A stretch of DNA of 64,000 bases, from positions 1,426,001 through 1,490,000 of the forward strand of contig NZ_CP119423.1 of assembly GCF_029223585.1 (NCBI RefSeq), given 5' to 3'. The notes below the pieces were generated by a model. That model was given only the letters and a program-made list of their open reading frames with translations. It was not told where the DNA came from and searched no databases. The stretch comes from Photobacterium sp. DA100. GTDB taxonomy: Bacteria; Pseudomonadota; Gammaproteobacteria; Enterobacterales; Vibrionaceae. Below, in pieces: positions 44,415 to 54,244 of the stretch (position 1 is its first letter; each line of letters opens with the position of its first letter). A program made the position numbers and the translations under genes.

Positions 44415-45269
44415 TTATTTAGAGCTGAGCACCGGCTCTGCATTGAACACGGTGTTATTTTCTGCGCTAACTGCTGGCGCTGTTTTGGCGTGAGTCAGGT
44501 ATAGCGGCACACAGGTAAACAGCAAACCACCCACTAGGTTACCAAGAATGGTTGGTACTAGGTTGAAACTCAGCCAGGTCGAGATGCCGAAATCTGCCCC
44601 CAGCATCATGCCCAACGGGAACAGGAACATATTCACGACCGCGTGCTCAAACACTAGCGCAAAAAAGATAAAGATTGGCAGCCACATAGCGGCGATTTTG
44701 CCGGCAACACTGCGAGCTGTCATGTTGCCGATCACGCCTAGGCAGACCATCAGGTTACACAGGATACCGCGCACAAAGCAGGTGATCCAACCGTTGGCAC
44801 CGAGCTCCTCGAAGCCGACGGTACGTGCTGTGGCTACCTTGATAAACGTTTGGCCGACAGCGCCTGGCTCTACACTGAAGTTCATGGTGAAGGACAGGGC
44901 GATTAGGAAAGCAACGATCAGCGAGCCGATCAGGTTGCCCAGGCCCACTAGACCCCAGCAGCGAAGAACACTGCTCCAGGTAATGCCCGGGCGGTTTTCG
45001 AATTTAGCCAGTGGCGCAAGGCCAAATACGCCGGTTACCAGATCGTATCCCATCAGGCTCAAGATACAGAAGCCGACTGGGAAAACGAGGGCCCCAACAA
45101 TGCCAATACCTGTCTGTGTAATGGTGGTGATCGCCACAACAACTGCCAGCGAGAGAATAATCCCGGCCATCGTGCCACGCAAAATCAGATCACGTGTCGA
45201 TGTGCGGATTTTTGCCTCGCCCGTATCAATCATTGTCTGAACGAATTCCATCGGTTTTGAATAGGACAT
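44415..45269 (-). CDS. nirC: Nitrite transporter NirC (FNT family)
   Basis: A 284-residue channel of the formate-nitrite transporter family, with six membrane segments. ATG 45269 gives the better spacing to GGAG; an adjacent ATG three bases earlier is possible, and a longer reading is not needed. Landmarks: AGIILSLAVVVAITT, LGNLIGSLIVAFL, GILCNLMVCLGV, FEHAVVNMFLFPLGMMLG and the last NLVGGLLFTCVPLYL. It moves nitrite (or exports excess nitrite) to match NirBD activity. Third gene of the nirBDC-cobA operon. Confidence 0.93.
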   Translation of the reverse strand: MSYSKPMEFVQTMIDTGEAKIRTSTRDLILRGTMAGIILSLAVVVAITTITQTGIGIVGALVFPVGFCILSLMGYDLVTGVFGLAPLAKFENRPGITWSSVLRCWGLVGLGNLIGSLIVAFLIALSFTMNFSVEPGAVGQTFIKVATARTVGFEELGANGWITCFVRGILCNLMVCLGVIGNMTARSVAGKIAAMWLPIFIFFALVFEHAVVNMFLFPLGMMLGADFGISTWLSFNLVPTILGNLVGGLLFTCVPLYLTHAKTAPAVSAENNTVFNAEPVLSSK

Positions 45270-45380
45270 CATGTCACTCCAAAAAGTTAAAATAAAAATT
45301 GAATAGTCAAAGGCTCTCACTCTCGAGATGGGCAAAGAGCCTTTTCGCTATTAAATCTTTGGCGATTAACCGGCTTGGGC

Positions 45381-45704
45381 TTATGCCGCGATTTCGACTT
45401 TGCCGTTGGTCACACGGGCAGTAAAGGCTTTGATGCTAAAGCGCTCATCTTCCATGCATCCCCCAGTCGACAAGTTGAAGCGTTGCTTTTTCAGCGGGCT
45501 CGCCACCCAAAGCGCATCCTGGTGCTCGCAGATCAGGCCACGGGATAGCACGTTCGAACGGGCAAACGGATCCATGTTGCTGATAGCGAAGACCTCTTCA
45601 GCTTCGCCCGGACGAAAGATGGCAACCTGCTGGCCGTTGAACAGCGCACATACGCCAGTACCCGGAGTGATATCTTGGATATCGCAAATTTGTTCAAAGA
45701 CCAT
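45381..45704 (-). CDS. nirD: Nitrite reductase (NADH) small subunit NirD
   Basis: A 107-residue Rieske-like small subunit. It keeps the Rieske fold pattern (QVAIFRPGEAEEVFAISNMDPFARSNVLSRG, ASPLKKQRFNLSTGGCMED) but lacks the C-x-H/C-x-x-H cluster ligands, as usual for NirD. It starts two bases after the nirB stop. It is required with NirB for NADH-dependent reduction of nitrite to ammonium in the cytoplasm. Confidence 0.95.
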   Translation of the reverse strand: MVFEQICDIQDITPGTGVCALFNGQQVAIFRPGEAEEVFAISNMDPFARSNVLSRGLICEHQDALWVASPLKKQRFNLSTGGCMEDERFSIKAFTARVTNGKVEIAA

Positions 45705-45706
45705 GA

Positions 45707-48265
45707 TTAGTTCTCCAATTCAACGTGCAGGATATCGCCTACAGCAGCAGGGTGTTTTTCGGTGTATGTTGCGGGGCGGTGCTGGTCACGCTCGGCAACA
45801 AAGACTACGTTGTCATCACGCAGGTCAGAGTTGATGAAGTGGGCAAAGCGCGCCAGCTGAGACTCGTCGTTGATGGTCGCGGCCCATTCACACTCGTATT
45901 CATCGACCAACTTGGCCACGTCAGCTTCTAGTTGCGTGTTGATACCGAGTTTGTCTTCGACAATCACTTGGCGTAAGTAGTCCACACCACCTTCCATGTT
46001 TTCCATCCATACCGAGGTACGTTGCAGCGGCGCTGCGGTACGGATATAGAACATCATGAAGCGGTCGATGTACTTGATCAGGGTTTCCTGATCCAGGTCG
46101 CTGGCCAGCAGGTCGGCGTGACGAGGCTTCATACCACCGTTACCACAGACATACATGTTCCAGCCTGCATCGGTCGCGATAATACCAAGGTCTTTGCCTT
46201 GTGCTTCGGCGCACTCTCGGGTACAGCCGGACACACCGAACTTCATCTTGTGCGGGGTACGGATCCCCTTGTAGCGGTTCTCGATAAATGAACCCAGGCC
46301 GACAGAGTCTTGGACACCGTAGCGGCACCAGGTCGAACCCACACAAGTTTTTGCCATACGCAGTGCTTTGGCATAGGCCTGGCCGGTCTCGAAGCCAGCA
46401 CTGATCAGCTTGCGCCAGATCTGCGGCAGGTCGTCTTTCTGGGCGCCGAACAGGCCGATACGCTGCGCACCGGTTACCTTGGTATACAACTTGTATTCTT
46501 CAGCCACGGCGGCCAGCGCGGCCAGCGCTTGAGGCGTTACCTCACCACCGGCCATACGCGGGATCACCGAGTAAGTCCCGTCTTTTTGGATGTTGCCCAG
46601 AAAGTTATCGTTGGTGTCGTGCAGCTTGACCAGCTGCGGTTTGAGGATGTGCTCGCCCCAGCAAGAGGCCAGGATCGAGCCTACCAGCGGTTTACACACT
46701 TCACAGCCGTAGCCTTTGCCGTATTTATCCAACAGCTCATCGAAGGTTTTGATTTCTTCGATGCGGATCAGGTGGAACAGTTCCTGGCGTGAGTAAGCGA
46801 AGTGTTCACAGACATCGTTCTTCACTTCGATGCCGGACTTCGCCAGTTCGGCGTTAAGCACCGAGGTGACCAGCGGGATACAGCCACCACAGCCTGTCCC
46901 CGCGCCGGTTACGGCTTTGATGTCAGCCAAAGTATGGTTGCCATCCGAAACCGCCTGGGCGATTTTTGCTTTGGTCACGTCGAAGCATGAACAGATCACC
47001 GCACTATCTGGCAGCGCATCCGCGCCCAGGGATGGTTTTTCTGCACCAGCATGGGCCGGTAGGATCAAGGTGTCAGGGTGCTCCGGCAGCTCCATTTCAT
47101 TGAGCATCAGCTGCAGCAGATCACCGTAGTCGGTGGTGTCGCCAACCAGCACGGCGCCCAGTAGCTTCTTGTTGTCTTCAGAAACGATAATACGCTTGTA
47201 GACTTCCTGCTCCTCGTTCTGGTAGACGAAGCTCTTGCAACCCGGGGTACGGCCATTGGCATCGCCGATTGAGCCGACTTTTACACCAAGCAATTTCAGC
47301 TTGGCGCTCATATCGGCTCCTTCGAACTGATTGGCCTCGCCAATGAGGTGAGAAACGGCAACCTGTGCCATCTTGTAGCCTGGGGCAACCAAGCCGTAGA
47401 ACATGTCATTCCAGGAGGCACACTCACCAATGGCGTAGATATTGGCATCTGATGTTTGGCAATGATTGTTGATTGCCACCCCGCCACGTTGTGCCAGATC
47501 GAGATCCATTTGGCGCGCCAGCTTGTCCTGCGGACGGATACCGGCAGAGAAAACAATAAAGTCCGTCTCTAGCTCGGTGCCGTCGGCGAAGCGCATGACA
47601 TTGCGGGAATCTGTACCTTCTGGGGCAATTTCCAGCGTATTTTTACTGGTGTGGACATTGACACCCATACGCTCGATTTTCTGGCGCAGCTGGTTACCGC
47701 CAGCCATATCCAACTGCTCGGCCATCAGCTTCGGAGCAAATTCGACGACGTGGGTTTCTACGCCCAATGCCTTCAGTGCGCCCGCTGCTTCAAGGCCAAG
47801 CAGGCCGCCACCGATCACAACGCCGACTTTGCTTTTCTTGGCACATGCTTCGATAGCCTTTAGATCTTCGATTGTTCGGTAGACAAAGCAATCTTTGCTT
47901 TCGTTACCCTTGATAGGTGGTACAAACGGGAAAGAGCCAGTTGCGAGGATCAGTTTGTCGTATTGAATTTCACGGCCTGTGCTGGAGTAGATGATGCGGT
48001 TTTCGCGATTGACGTTAATCGCGCGTTCGCCGAGGAGGACATTGATGGCGTGTTTCTGGTAGAAGCCTTCTTTGACGAGCGAAAGTTCTTCGGCGGTATG
48101 GTGGGAGAAGTACGACGATAGGTGGACCCTATCATAGGCGACCCGAGGTTCTTCACAGAATACCGTTACCTCGTAATTATCCATATTGGCTTTATCGACC
48201 AACTCCTCGATAAAGCGATGGCCCACCATTCCGTTGCCGATGATGGCCAGTCTCACTTTGCTCAT
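45707..48265 (-). CDS. nirB: Nitrite reductase (NADH) large subunit NirB
   Basis: An 852-residue cytoplasmic enzyme. Order: FAD domain (LAIIGNGMVGHRFIEEL), NAD site (GVVIGGGLLGLEAAGAL), second FAD motif (IYAIGECASWND), BFD-like 2Fe-2S domain (VICSCFDVTKAKIAQAVSDG with GTGCGGCIP), then the ferredoxin-like and siroheme/4Fe-4S domain (STWCRYGVQDSVGLG, FGVSGCTRECAEAQGKDLG, YVCGNGG). Length matches the family (about 850). First gene of the operon with nirD, nirC and cobA. Confidence 0.96.
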   Translation of the reverse strand: MSKVRLAIIGNGMVGHRFIEELVDKANMDNYEVTVFCEEPRVAYDRVHLSSYFSHHTAEELSLVKEGFYQKHAINVLLGERAINVNRENRIIYSSTGREIQYDKLILATGSFPFVPPIKGNESKDCFVYRTIEDLKAIEACAKKSKVGVVIGGGLLGLEAAGALKALGVETHVVEFAPKLMAEQLDMAGGNQLRQKIERMGVNVHTSKNTLEIAPEGTDSRNVMRFADGTELETDFIVFSAGIRPQDKLARQMDLDLAQRGGVAINNHCQTSDANIYAIGECASWNDMFYGLVAPGYKMAQVAVSHLIGEANQFEGADMSAKLKLLGVKVGSIGDANGRTPGCKSFVYQNEEQEVYKRIIVSEDNKKLLGAVLVGDTTDYGDLLQLMLNEMELPEHPDTLILPAHAGAEKPSLGADALPDSAVICSCFDVTKAKIAQAVSDGNHTLADIKAVTGAGTGCGGCIPLVTSVLNAELAKSGIEVKNDVCEHFAYSRQELFHLIRIEEIKTFDELLDKYGKGYGCEVCKPLVGSILASCWGEHILKPQLVKLHDTNDNFLGNIQKDGTYSVIPRMAGGEVTPQALAALAAVAEEYKLYTKVTGAQRIGLFGAQKDDLPQIWRKLISAGFETGQAYAKALRMAKTCVGSTWCRYGVQDSVGLGSFIENRYKGIRTPHKMKFGVSGCTRECAEAQGKDLGIIATDAGWNMYVCGNGGMKPRHADLLASDLDQETLIKYIDRFMMFYIRTAAPLQRTSVWMENMEGGVDYLRQVIVEDKLGINTQLEADVAKLVDEYECEWAATINDESQLARFAHFINSDLRDDNVVFVAERDQHRPATYTEKHPAAVGDILHVELEN

Positions 48266-48705
48266 AAGATCCTCTACTACAAAGTCATAAATTCTGAACG
48301 GGATCTTAATGAGACAAGATGTGAATAAATATGACGTAAATCAATTACAGTTTTGAATAACCCTAAAGTGGTATGTCTTTTAAAATCAATAATTTATATT
48401 AAGTGTTATTGTACGACAAGAATAAATATGAAGAATTAAAACAATAAATATGAATGAGATGGCATTGGCTAAGGAGGGGAGACCTCAGCCATAAAGAAGT
48501 TTAGCCAGCGGGATGAAATTGTGACTTTCTACCTTGGTAGCGGTAGCGGGTTGTTATCGCAGTGGCTCAGGATAAAAACATATAAAAAACATAAATAATT
48601 TATTAAATCAATTGTTTAGCTAGGTGTGGTTGTCGGGTATTGCAGGCGTTTCATTTAGGATAGTTCAGCGTCTGAAAGCAGTTTAATAACCTCATGGAAC
48701 CGATA
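48266..48705. other. Divergent intergenic region nirB / lipase gene
   Basis: About 440 AT-rich bases with no supported gene. It holds promoters for nirB (left) and the lipase gene (right). One FNR-like site is listed separately; I see no clear NarL/NarP pair. Confidence 0.4.
48331..48344 (-). promoter_or_regulatory. Candidate FNR-type site upstream of nirB
   Basis: On the minus strand TTGAT TTAC GTCAT: the first half matches TTGAT exactly, the second three of five positions. It lies 66 bases before the nirB ATG. FNR activation of nirB is known in enterobacteria; here it is inferred. Confidence 0.4.
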
Positions 48706-50919
48706 ATGACAAAAAACACACGCATACTATGCTTGGCTTTAGCTATTGCAACTACGCTTACCGCCTGTGATGACGGCGAAAACACACCGGATAACCGCCA
48801 ATATGTGGCCTATGGTTTGGATAAGGTCATTTATCCCAATGATCTGTTGCTCGCTGATGGTGATGGCACAATTGCACTCAACCAGGAGGCAGAGGGCGAG
48901 CCGGTTGATTACAGGGACTACAACAATGTATATGGCGCGCTGGATGGGTGGTCTACCGGTTACCCGATGGTTATTCCGTTGACCGGGCCTGAAAATGAGA
49001 TAGATCCGGTTTCTTTGGCAGACAATCTCATCATGTTGAATGCAGACAGCGGTGAGCTATTGGACGTGAATGTCGACTTTCGGGTTGAGCTAACCGAGGG
49101 GGGAGATATTCGTGTTCTGCCTATGAAGATCTTGCCAGAGTCAACCCGTTTCGTGCTGGCATTAACCGATGGGGTGACGGATACGGCGGGAAGGGTTGCC
49201 TTTAAAGCCTCCCTGACTTATCAAAAGCTTCTTAGCGGTGAGGATACCGGGCATGCATTAAGCCAAGCGGCGAGCAGCCAGATCCAGTCGACCCACTCCT
49301 TGCTGGCCGACGCTGTCGAAGGCCGAAATATCATCTACAGCACCCAGTTTACTACTCAGAGCATTTATCCGGTAATGGAAGCCGTCAAGGCGAATATCCC
49401 AGAACAGCCGCTTCGCAATCTGACATTGGTTGGTTCCAATGGCGGTATATCAACGTTTGAGGCCGTGATTACCGTGCCTTACTACCTTGAGATACCTAAC
49501 TCTGCCAACTGCAAAGTAGCTGCGCTTTACCCTGAAGGCAGCGAGCAAGCCAGAGCTATCAACGCTGATCCGATCCATTATTGTGCTCCCTTATATAGCT
49601 GGTGGAAGGATGGCAACGGGTCTTTTGTCCATGGTGCCAACCCTACGCCGTTGGCGCAAAGCGAACAGCAAGTCCCGGTACTGATCTACGCGCCGGACAG
49701 CTGGGATCCGCGGCTGCCAAGTAATGATCACGTGCTGCCCGCGAGTATTTTTGTCCACGGAATTACAGGCTGGAAAGAGTCTGCGCAAACCATGGCAAAA
49801 AGTATTATCGACACAAACCGGCTGGTCATTGCCATTGATCAGCCTTTGCATGGCGAGCGCGGGATAGATTTAGACGGTGATGGGAAGATGGATATTACCG
49901 CGACCAGTACCGAGGACCACGAGGATAAGTCGGTTTACCTTAACTTGCTCAGTCCTTTGACTTTGCGTGACAACCAACGCCAGGCGGTGGTTGATCAGCT
50001 CGCGCTGCGCAAAGCTCTCAACTCGACGCCGTTTGTCGATAACCGTGACATTAGCCTCATTGGCCATTCATTGGGGGGCATTGTATCAACCATGGTGAGT
50101 GAACTATCCCAATCTGACGATGAACTGACTTTTTCCACGGTTAACCTGGTGGTGCCGGGTATGCACCTTACTGATTTGGTGATGAACTCGGATTTGCTGG
50201 GCGATGAAGTGGCAGAACAAATCAAGAACTCGAGCGATATCCAGTTGATGGTGGCGAAAATACTGGGGGTTTATGACTCGAGTGAGCAGACGAAAGTTGA
50301 AGGCCTCAATGCGCTGGCGAAATATAAGTTCGAAAGCGAAGAGAACAAGATGAAAGCAGAGCAGCTGGAGCAGACGTTCTACGAGCAGGCGGTTGCCGAT
50401 ATGTTCCCTGCCGTCCAAGCGGCCGTGGATGCCGGCGACCCGGCCAACTTTACTACTCGCCAAGCCAATAACCCGCAACAGCCGATCCTGCTGCTCGAAG
50501 CTGCCGGTACATGCGATCCCTACACGGGGGACTGCCAACTTGGCGCTGATTATTTACCCGATACCGTTGTGCCGAACAAGGCGACAGGATTGCCCTTAGC
50601 GGGTACCGATCCTTTGATTGAGCATCTATCGCTGCGTACCATAACGGAGCGAGTAGAAGGCGAGGGGATTGTGAAAGGCGCGATAAGGGTCATGTACGGT
50701 GGCCATGGCACTTATTTGTTTCCCTACGAGGGTCCGGCAATCGAAAGCGAGGGAAAGCTGGTACCGGCACCCATCGGTAGTGATGAGTTCTCCACTCAGG
50801 AAGTGGTCCGGGTCACTCAGTCGATGAAGGCGCAACAGACAACCATCTCTCAGTTTATTGCTAGTCAGGGCACAGTGGTTGATTTTAATCCCGATCATTA
50901 TCACAGCGGGAACAACTGA
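48706..50919 (+). CDS. VolA-like surface lipase/lysophospholipase lipoprotein
   Basis: A 737-residue lipoprotein. ATG 48706 with GGAA upstream gives a standard signal (MTKNTRILCLALAIATTLTA before C22, lipobox L-T-A-C); a start 12 bases earlier is possible. The alpha/beta-hydrolase core carries the nucleophile elbow SLIGHSLGGIVS (serine near 453) and the region PASIFVHGITGWKESAQTMA before it. Length, lipobox and layout fit the Vibrio outer-membrane lysophospholipase VolA, which hydrolyses lysophosphatidylcholine so that fatty acids can be imported by FadL. No fadL gene is present here; in V. cholerae volA lies next to one. Assignment by layout, not by alignment. Confidence 0.8.
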   Translation: MTKNTRILCLALAIATTLTACDDGENTPDNRQYVAYGLDKVIYPNDLLLADGDGTIALNQEAEGEPVDYRDYNNVYGALDGWSTGYPMVIPLTGPENEIDPVSLADNLIMLNADSGELLDVNVDFRVELTEGGDIRVLPMKILPESTRFVLALTDGVTDTAGRVAFKASLTYQKLLSGEDTGHALSQAASSQIQSTHSLLADAVEGRNIIYSTQFTTQSIYPVMEAVKANIPEQPLRNLTLVGSNGGISTFEAVITVPYYLEIPNSANCKVAALYPEGSEQARAINADPIHYCAPLYSWWKDGNGSFVHGANPTPLAQSEQQVPVLIYAPDSWDPRLPSNDHVLPASIFVHGITGWKESAQTMAKSIIDTNRLVIAIDQPLHGERGIDLDGDGKMDITATSTEDHEDKSVYLNLLSPLTLRDNQRQAVVDQLALRKALNSTPFVDNRDISLIGHSLGGIVSTMVSELSQSDDELTFSTVNLVVPGMHLTDLVMNSDLLGDEVAEQIKNSSDIQLMVAKILGVYDSSEQTKVEGLNALAKYKFESEENKMKAEQLEQTFYEQAVADMFPAVQAAVDAGDPANFTTRQANNPQQPILLLEAAGTCDPYTGDCQLGADYLPDTVVPNKATGLPLAGTDPLIEHLSLRTITERVEGEGIVKGAIRVMYGGHGTYLFPYEGPAIESEGKLVPAPIGSDEFSTQEVVRVTQSMKAQQTTISQFIASQGTVVDFNPDHYHSGNN

Positions 50920-51028
50920 CATCAAACTGATTAATTTCTCGGCGTACACTGGCATGTTGTGATATTGGTACTTGAATCTCGGTTCGTATTTGGTAAAAAC
51001 AAAGGATGAAGAGGTTCCGGAGACAGGG

Positions 51029-51286
51029 ATGACAACAGAAAAATCGGTGGCCGAGAAATTACTGAGCCAAGAAATCATGGAGCAGGTGGGTAAGCAAGGT
51101 GCCATTAACGCTCTCGAAGCGGTGTACAGTAAAGCGCGTTATGCCCGTTTTACCCGTGTCAAATGGAATGGTAACTTTTACGACGGCTTGCTATTTGACG
51201 ATGGCAGCACCATCAGTGTTTATCCCGCTTCGTTCAACAAGCTCACGCTAATTGCCGCCAAATCGGGCGATGCGGTCCCTGCATAA
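51029..51286 (+). CDS. Small conserved cytoplasmic protein of unknown function
   Basis: An 85-residue protein; ATG 51029 follows GGAGACAGGG. A helical first half (KSVAEKLLSQEIMEQVGKQG) and a beta-rich second half (RVKWNGNFYDGLLFDDGSTI). No signal or membrane segment. I recognise no named family. It has its own terminator. Confidence 0.65.
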   Translation: MTTEKSVAEKLLSQEIMEQVGKQGAINALEAVYSKARYARFTRVKWNGNFYDGLLFDDGSTISVYPASFNKLTLIAAKSGDAVPA

Positions 51287-51306
51287 GCTGTCTGATACGA
51301 ATATAG

Positions 51307-51338
51307 CCCTTTGAACCTGTGTTCAAAGGGTTTTTATT
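51307..51338 (+). terminator. Terminator after the 85-residue protein gene
   Basis: CCCTTTGAAC, loop CTGT, GTTCAAAGGG followed by TTTTTATTT. Confidence 0.9.
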
Positions 51339-51748
51339 TGCTTGAGATCTGCCGTGTCAATATTGCAATATAAGATTCCACTTGCGAGTGTTGAAGTGCT
51401 CCTAACGACCATATAAGTTGCTAACTGACCAAACAAAACAAGGGCAATCAATGGATGTTTGCCTAGCTTATAGGGATTTATCGTTGTTGGAGTACGATTA
51501 ATGAACAATATACCTGCGGGGAAGATCCGTCTATCCTCGACCCCATTGCGCACTGGCGCCAGCCATTCCCATTTCGCTAAGCCTTCCGAAAACATTCAGT
51601 TTTACGGCTATTTTGCCTCATTCCGATTTAGTCACTAATTTCTTTTGCTGCCATTATCGTCTGCAGCACATTGATAAATAGATTATTTCCCCCTTTTTTT
51701 GCTTTCTGCCTGACATGAGGCGGCGGCTCATTATTACGAGACAAAATT
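51339..51748. other. Intergenic region before the aromatic amino-acid permease gene
   Basis: About 410 bases. A 90-codon frame on the minus strand has no protein-like features and is not accepted. The motif GACCAAACAAAA at 51432-51443 recurs downstream of the permease gene (53042 and 53074). Confidence 0.35.
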
Positions 51749-52924
51749 GTGAACCTAAAACTGCTTGGTAGCTCTCTTATTATTGCGGGTACGGCACTTG
51801 GTGCCGGTATGTTGGCTATCCCTATGGTACTGGCCCAGTTCGGCTTGGTCTGGGGTACGTTGTTAATGTTGTTGATCTGGTCGGGTACAACCTATGCTGC
51901 TCTGCTGCTGCTGGAAGCCAGTATCAAAGCGGGAGGAGGGCTTGGTATGAACACCATTGCCCGTAAAACGCTAGGTAAAGGTGGCCAATTGGTCACCAAC
52001 GGCTTGTTGTATGCGCTGCTTGTTTGCCTATTAATGGCATACATTATTGGCGCCGGGGATTTGGTTCAGAAACTTCTCTCCAGCATTGGCCTCGAACTCA
52101 GCCTGATGCAGAGCCAGATTGCCTTCACCCTCGTGGCCGGTGTGGTGGTCGCAGCAGGTACCGCTGTGATTGATAAGCTTAACCGTGGCCTTTTTGCCGT
52201 TATGGTTATTATGCTGGTGATGACGCTGCTTTCGTTGGTGCCTACCATCACTGTCGAAAACCTCATGGTTGCAACCAGCGACAACAAGATTGATCTGATC
52301 AAAACCAGTTCCGTATTGTTCACCAGCTTTGGCTTTATGGTTGTGATCCCGTCTTTGGTAACGTACAACAAAGAAGCGTCCCACCAGCAGTTACGCAACA
52401 TGGTGGTGATTGGCTCTCTTGTGCCGCTATTTAGCTACCTACTATGGCTCTATGCCGCAATGGGCAACCTAAGTGCTGAGCAGATGGTCGATTTCAAAAA
52501 TGTTTCTGAGCTAATTGCTGCACTGGGCTCGAACCACAGCATGATTAACCTGGTGCTGTCGGTGTTCACCGGCCTTGCTCTGCTGACCTCGTTCCTCGGT
52601 GTGGCGATGGCATTGTTTGACCAAAATGTCGATACATTCCGCCAGAATCGTGCCGTTACCTATGTACTGACTTTCATCCTTCCGCTGGCCGGTGCGCTGT
52701 TTGCCGCGGATCAGTTCCTATCGGTATTAGGCTACGCCGGTATTATCTTGGTGTTCCTTGCGGTATTCATTCCAATGGCAATGACTATAAAGCTACGCAA
52801 AGAGGATGACAGTGCCTTCGAGGTCGATGCTTCGGGCGTGTTGTATCAGGCATCTGGTGGTCAGCTGGCGATGGGCTTGAGCTTCCTGTTTGGATGCTTC
52901 TTGCTGGCTGCGGAGTTGATTTGA
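51749..52924 (+). CDS. Aromatic amino-acid transporter (TyrP/Mtr family)
   Basis: A 391-residue inner-membrane permease with 11 membrane segments; starts at GTG with GAG upstream. Family signatures: LGSSLIIAGTALGAGMLAIPMVLA, SFGFMVVIPSLVTYN, FTGLALLTSFLGVAMALFDQ. TyrP imports tyrosine and Mtr tryptophan by proton symport. Overall resemblance is to TyrP, but the substrate cannot be read from the sequence. Single-gene transcript with a strong terminator. Confidence 0.88.
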   Translation: MNLKLLGSSLIIAGTALGAGMLAIPMVLAQFGLVWGTLLMLLIWSGTTYAALLLLEASIKAGGGLGMNTIARKTLGKGGQLVTNGLLYALLVCLLMAYIIGAGDLVQKLLSSIGLELSLMQSQIAFTLVAGVVVAAGTAVIDKLNRGLFAVMVIMLVMTLLSLVPTITVENLMVATSDNKIDLIKTSSVLFTSFGFMVVIPSLVTYNKEASHQQLRNMVVIGSLVPLFSYLLWLYAAMGNLSAEQMVDFKNVSELIAALGSNHSMINLVLSVFTGLALLTSFLGVAMALFDQNVDTFRQNRAVTYVLTFILPLAGALFAADQFLSVLGYAGIILVFLAVFIPMAMTIKLRKEDDSAFEVDASGVLYQASGGQLAMGLSFLFGCFLLAAELI

Positions 52925-52961
52925 TAGCAATATAAAGCGGTTGTGAACAACCAATAGGAAT

Positions 52962-52993
52962 AAGGGCGTTTACTGGGTAAACGCCCTTTTTGT
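52962..52993 (+). terminator. Terminator after the aromatic amino-acid permease gene
   Basis: AAGGGCGTTTAC, loop TGG, GTAAACGCCCTT followed by a T-tract, 37 bases after the stop. Confidence 0.92.
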
Positions 52994-53352
52994 TTTCACC
53001 TGAATGATGCAAAAGGCAAACAGGCTGGATAGGCAGGATGCGACCAAACAAAACTGCCAGTTGAAGTTTTAGCGACCAAACAAAAACTTCTAACTGCTCT
53101 ATGGAGTACTATTGGGAATAGGATAAAGCAGTGTTTTCCAATGGCATTGATAATACAAACTTTCGTGGTTGGCAGCTATATCTGGCCTAAATCCTGCTGG
53201 TGGCCAAAAGTGCTATGGTTGTAAACTTTAATGTACACCCGAAAAAATGATAGAGACGGTTGGGCAATGCCCAAAGCCAACCAACTGAGTCAACCGCTCG
53301 AGGCGACTTGGGTATACAATGGTTGGGGGTAATGTGATGGTATGGGGGAATT
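52994..53352. other. Intergenic region with two copies of GACCAAACAAAA
   Basis: About 360 bases with no supported gene. The 12-mer GACCAAACAAAA occurs at 53042-53053 and 53074-53085, 32 bases apart, and once upstream of the permease gene. A small hairpin TTGGGC-AAT-GCCCAA lies at 53260-53274. Confidence 0.4.
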
Positions 53353-54150
53353 ATGCCAGGTAGAATTGAGACGCTGTGGGATAGGGCCAGCCGTGTGGCT
53401 GAGTGTGCGTTAGCAGGCGGTAGCTTGATGCCGATTGTTACCGATGCCCAGGTGATAGAGGAACAGGGGATATCCTATTTTGCCCACGTGGTAACAGCCA
53501 ACGCGACCAAGAAGTTTCGGGCAACCTCGACCCAAGGCAATCCTTTTCTGCCTTATGACCAATCACTCTATGTTGCTGAAGCAGGGCAAGGTCATGTCTG
53601 CCTATTGAATAAATTTCCCGTACTGTCTCCGCACCTGTTGATCTGCTCGAAGGCGTTTGTGCCTCAGCAATCTTGCCTGACGCTTGCTGATTTCCGAGCT
53701 TGGTTACTGGGGTTTGATCATCCCGATGTGTTTGGTTTCTACAACAGCGGCCCTCAAGCCGGCGCAAGTCAATCTCATCGTCATATGCAGTTGGTAAAAT
53801 CACCTATCCCGCTCGAGCCCGTTATTACACAAGGAAGGCTGCCCTTTGACCATGCTTTGGTCTCTCTGCAAGCTATGGATGCCGAAGTGCTGTACGACCA
53901 CTATCTGGCAATGATGGGGCAGTTGTCGTTGCTGCCAATGACAGCTGGCGGCGAATGCACGCCATACAACCTCTTGCTGACCGAGCGCTGGATGCTATTG
54001 TTTCCCCGCAGCAAGAATAATATCGAGGGTATCTTTGCTAATGGTATCAACTATTCTGGACGCTTCTTGGTCAAGCAGGCCGAGCAGTTGGAGTGGTTGA
54101 AACAGTATGGTTTGATGAACTACCTTGCCAGCTGCAGCCAGCACCGTTAA
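53353..54150 (+). CDS. Ap4A phosphorylase / ATP adenylyltransferase-like protein
   Basis: A 265-residue cytoplasmic HIT-superfamily protein. Landmarks: N-P-F-L-P-Y-D, LLNKFPVLSPHLLICSK, and the catalytic G-P-Q-A-G-A-S-Q-S-H-R-H-M-Q with the H-x-H-x-Q triad (about 142-146 for the H-R-H-M-Q). Yeast Apa1/Apa2-type enzymes cleave Ap4A to ADP and ATP with phosphate. The C-terminal domain (NNIEGIFANGINYSGRFLVK) is typical of the family. Convergent with the EF-G gene through a shared terminator. Confidence 0.85.
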   Translation: MPGRIETLWDRASRVAECALAGGSLMPIVTDAQVIEEQGISYFAHVVTANATKKFRATSTQGNPFLPYDQSLYVAEAGQGHVCLLNKFPVLSPHLLICSKAFVPQQSCLTLADFRAWLLGFDHPDVFGFYNSGPQAGASQSHRHMQLVKSPIPLEPVITQGRLPFDHALVSLQAMDAEVLYDHYLAMMGQLSLLPMTAGGECTPYNLLLTERWMLLFPRSKNNIEGIFANGINYSGRFLVKQAEQLEWLKQYGLMNYLASCSQHR

Positions 54151-54185
54151 CCGCCGCTATCCGCGAACGCTTTAGACAAAGGCAT

Positions 54186-54222
54186 AAAAAAACCCCAACG
54201 GCAGTGCCGTCGGGGTTTTTAG
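54186..54222 (+). terminator. Bidirectional terminator between Ap4A-phosphorylase-like and EF-G genes
   Basis: AAAAACCCC-A-ACGGC, loop AGT, GCCGT-C-GGGGTTTTT; A and T tracts on both sides let it end transcripts from either direction. Confidence 0.9.
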
Positions 54223-54244
54223 AGACTTTACGCCTGAAGTTTAA

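Noticed and set aside
51323..51595. 90-codon frame on the minus strand
   Set aside because: No ribosome-binding site, it overlaps the terminator at 51307-51338 and its sequence shows no family pattern.
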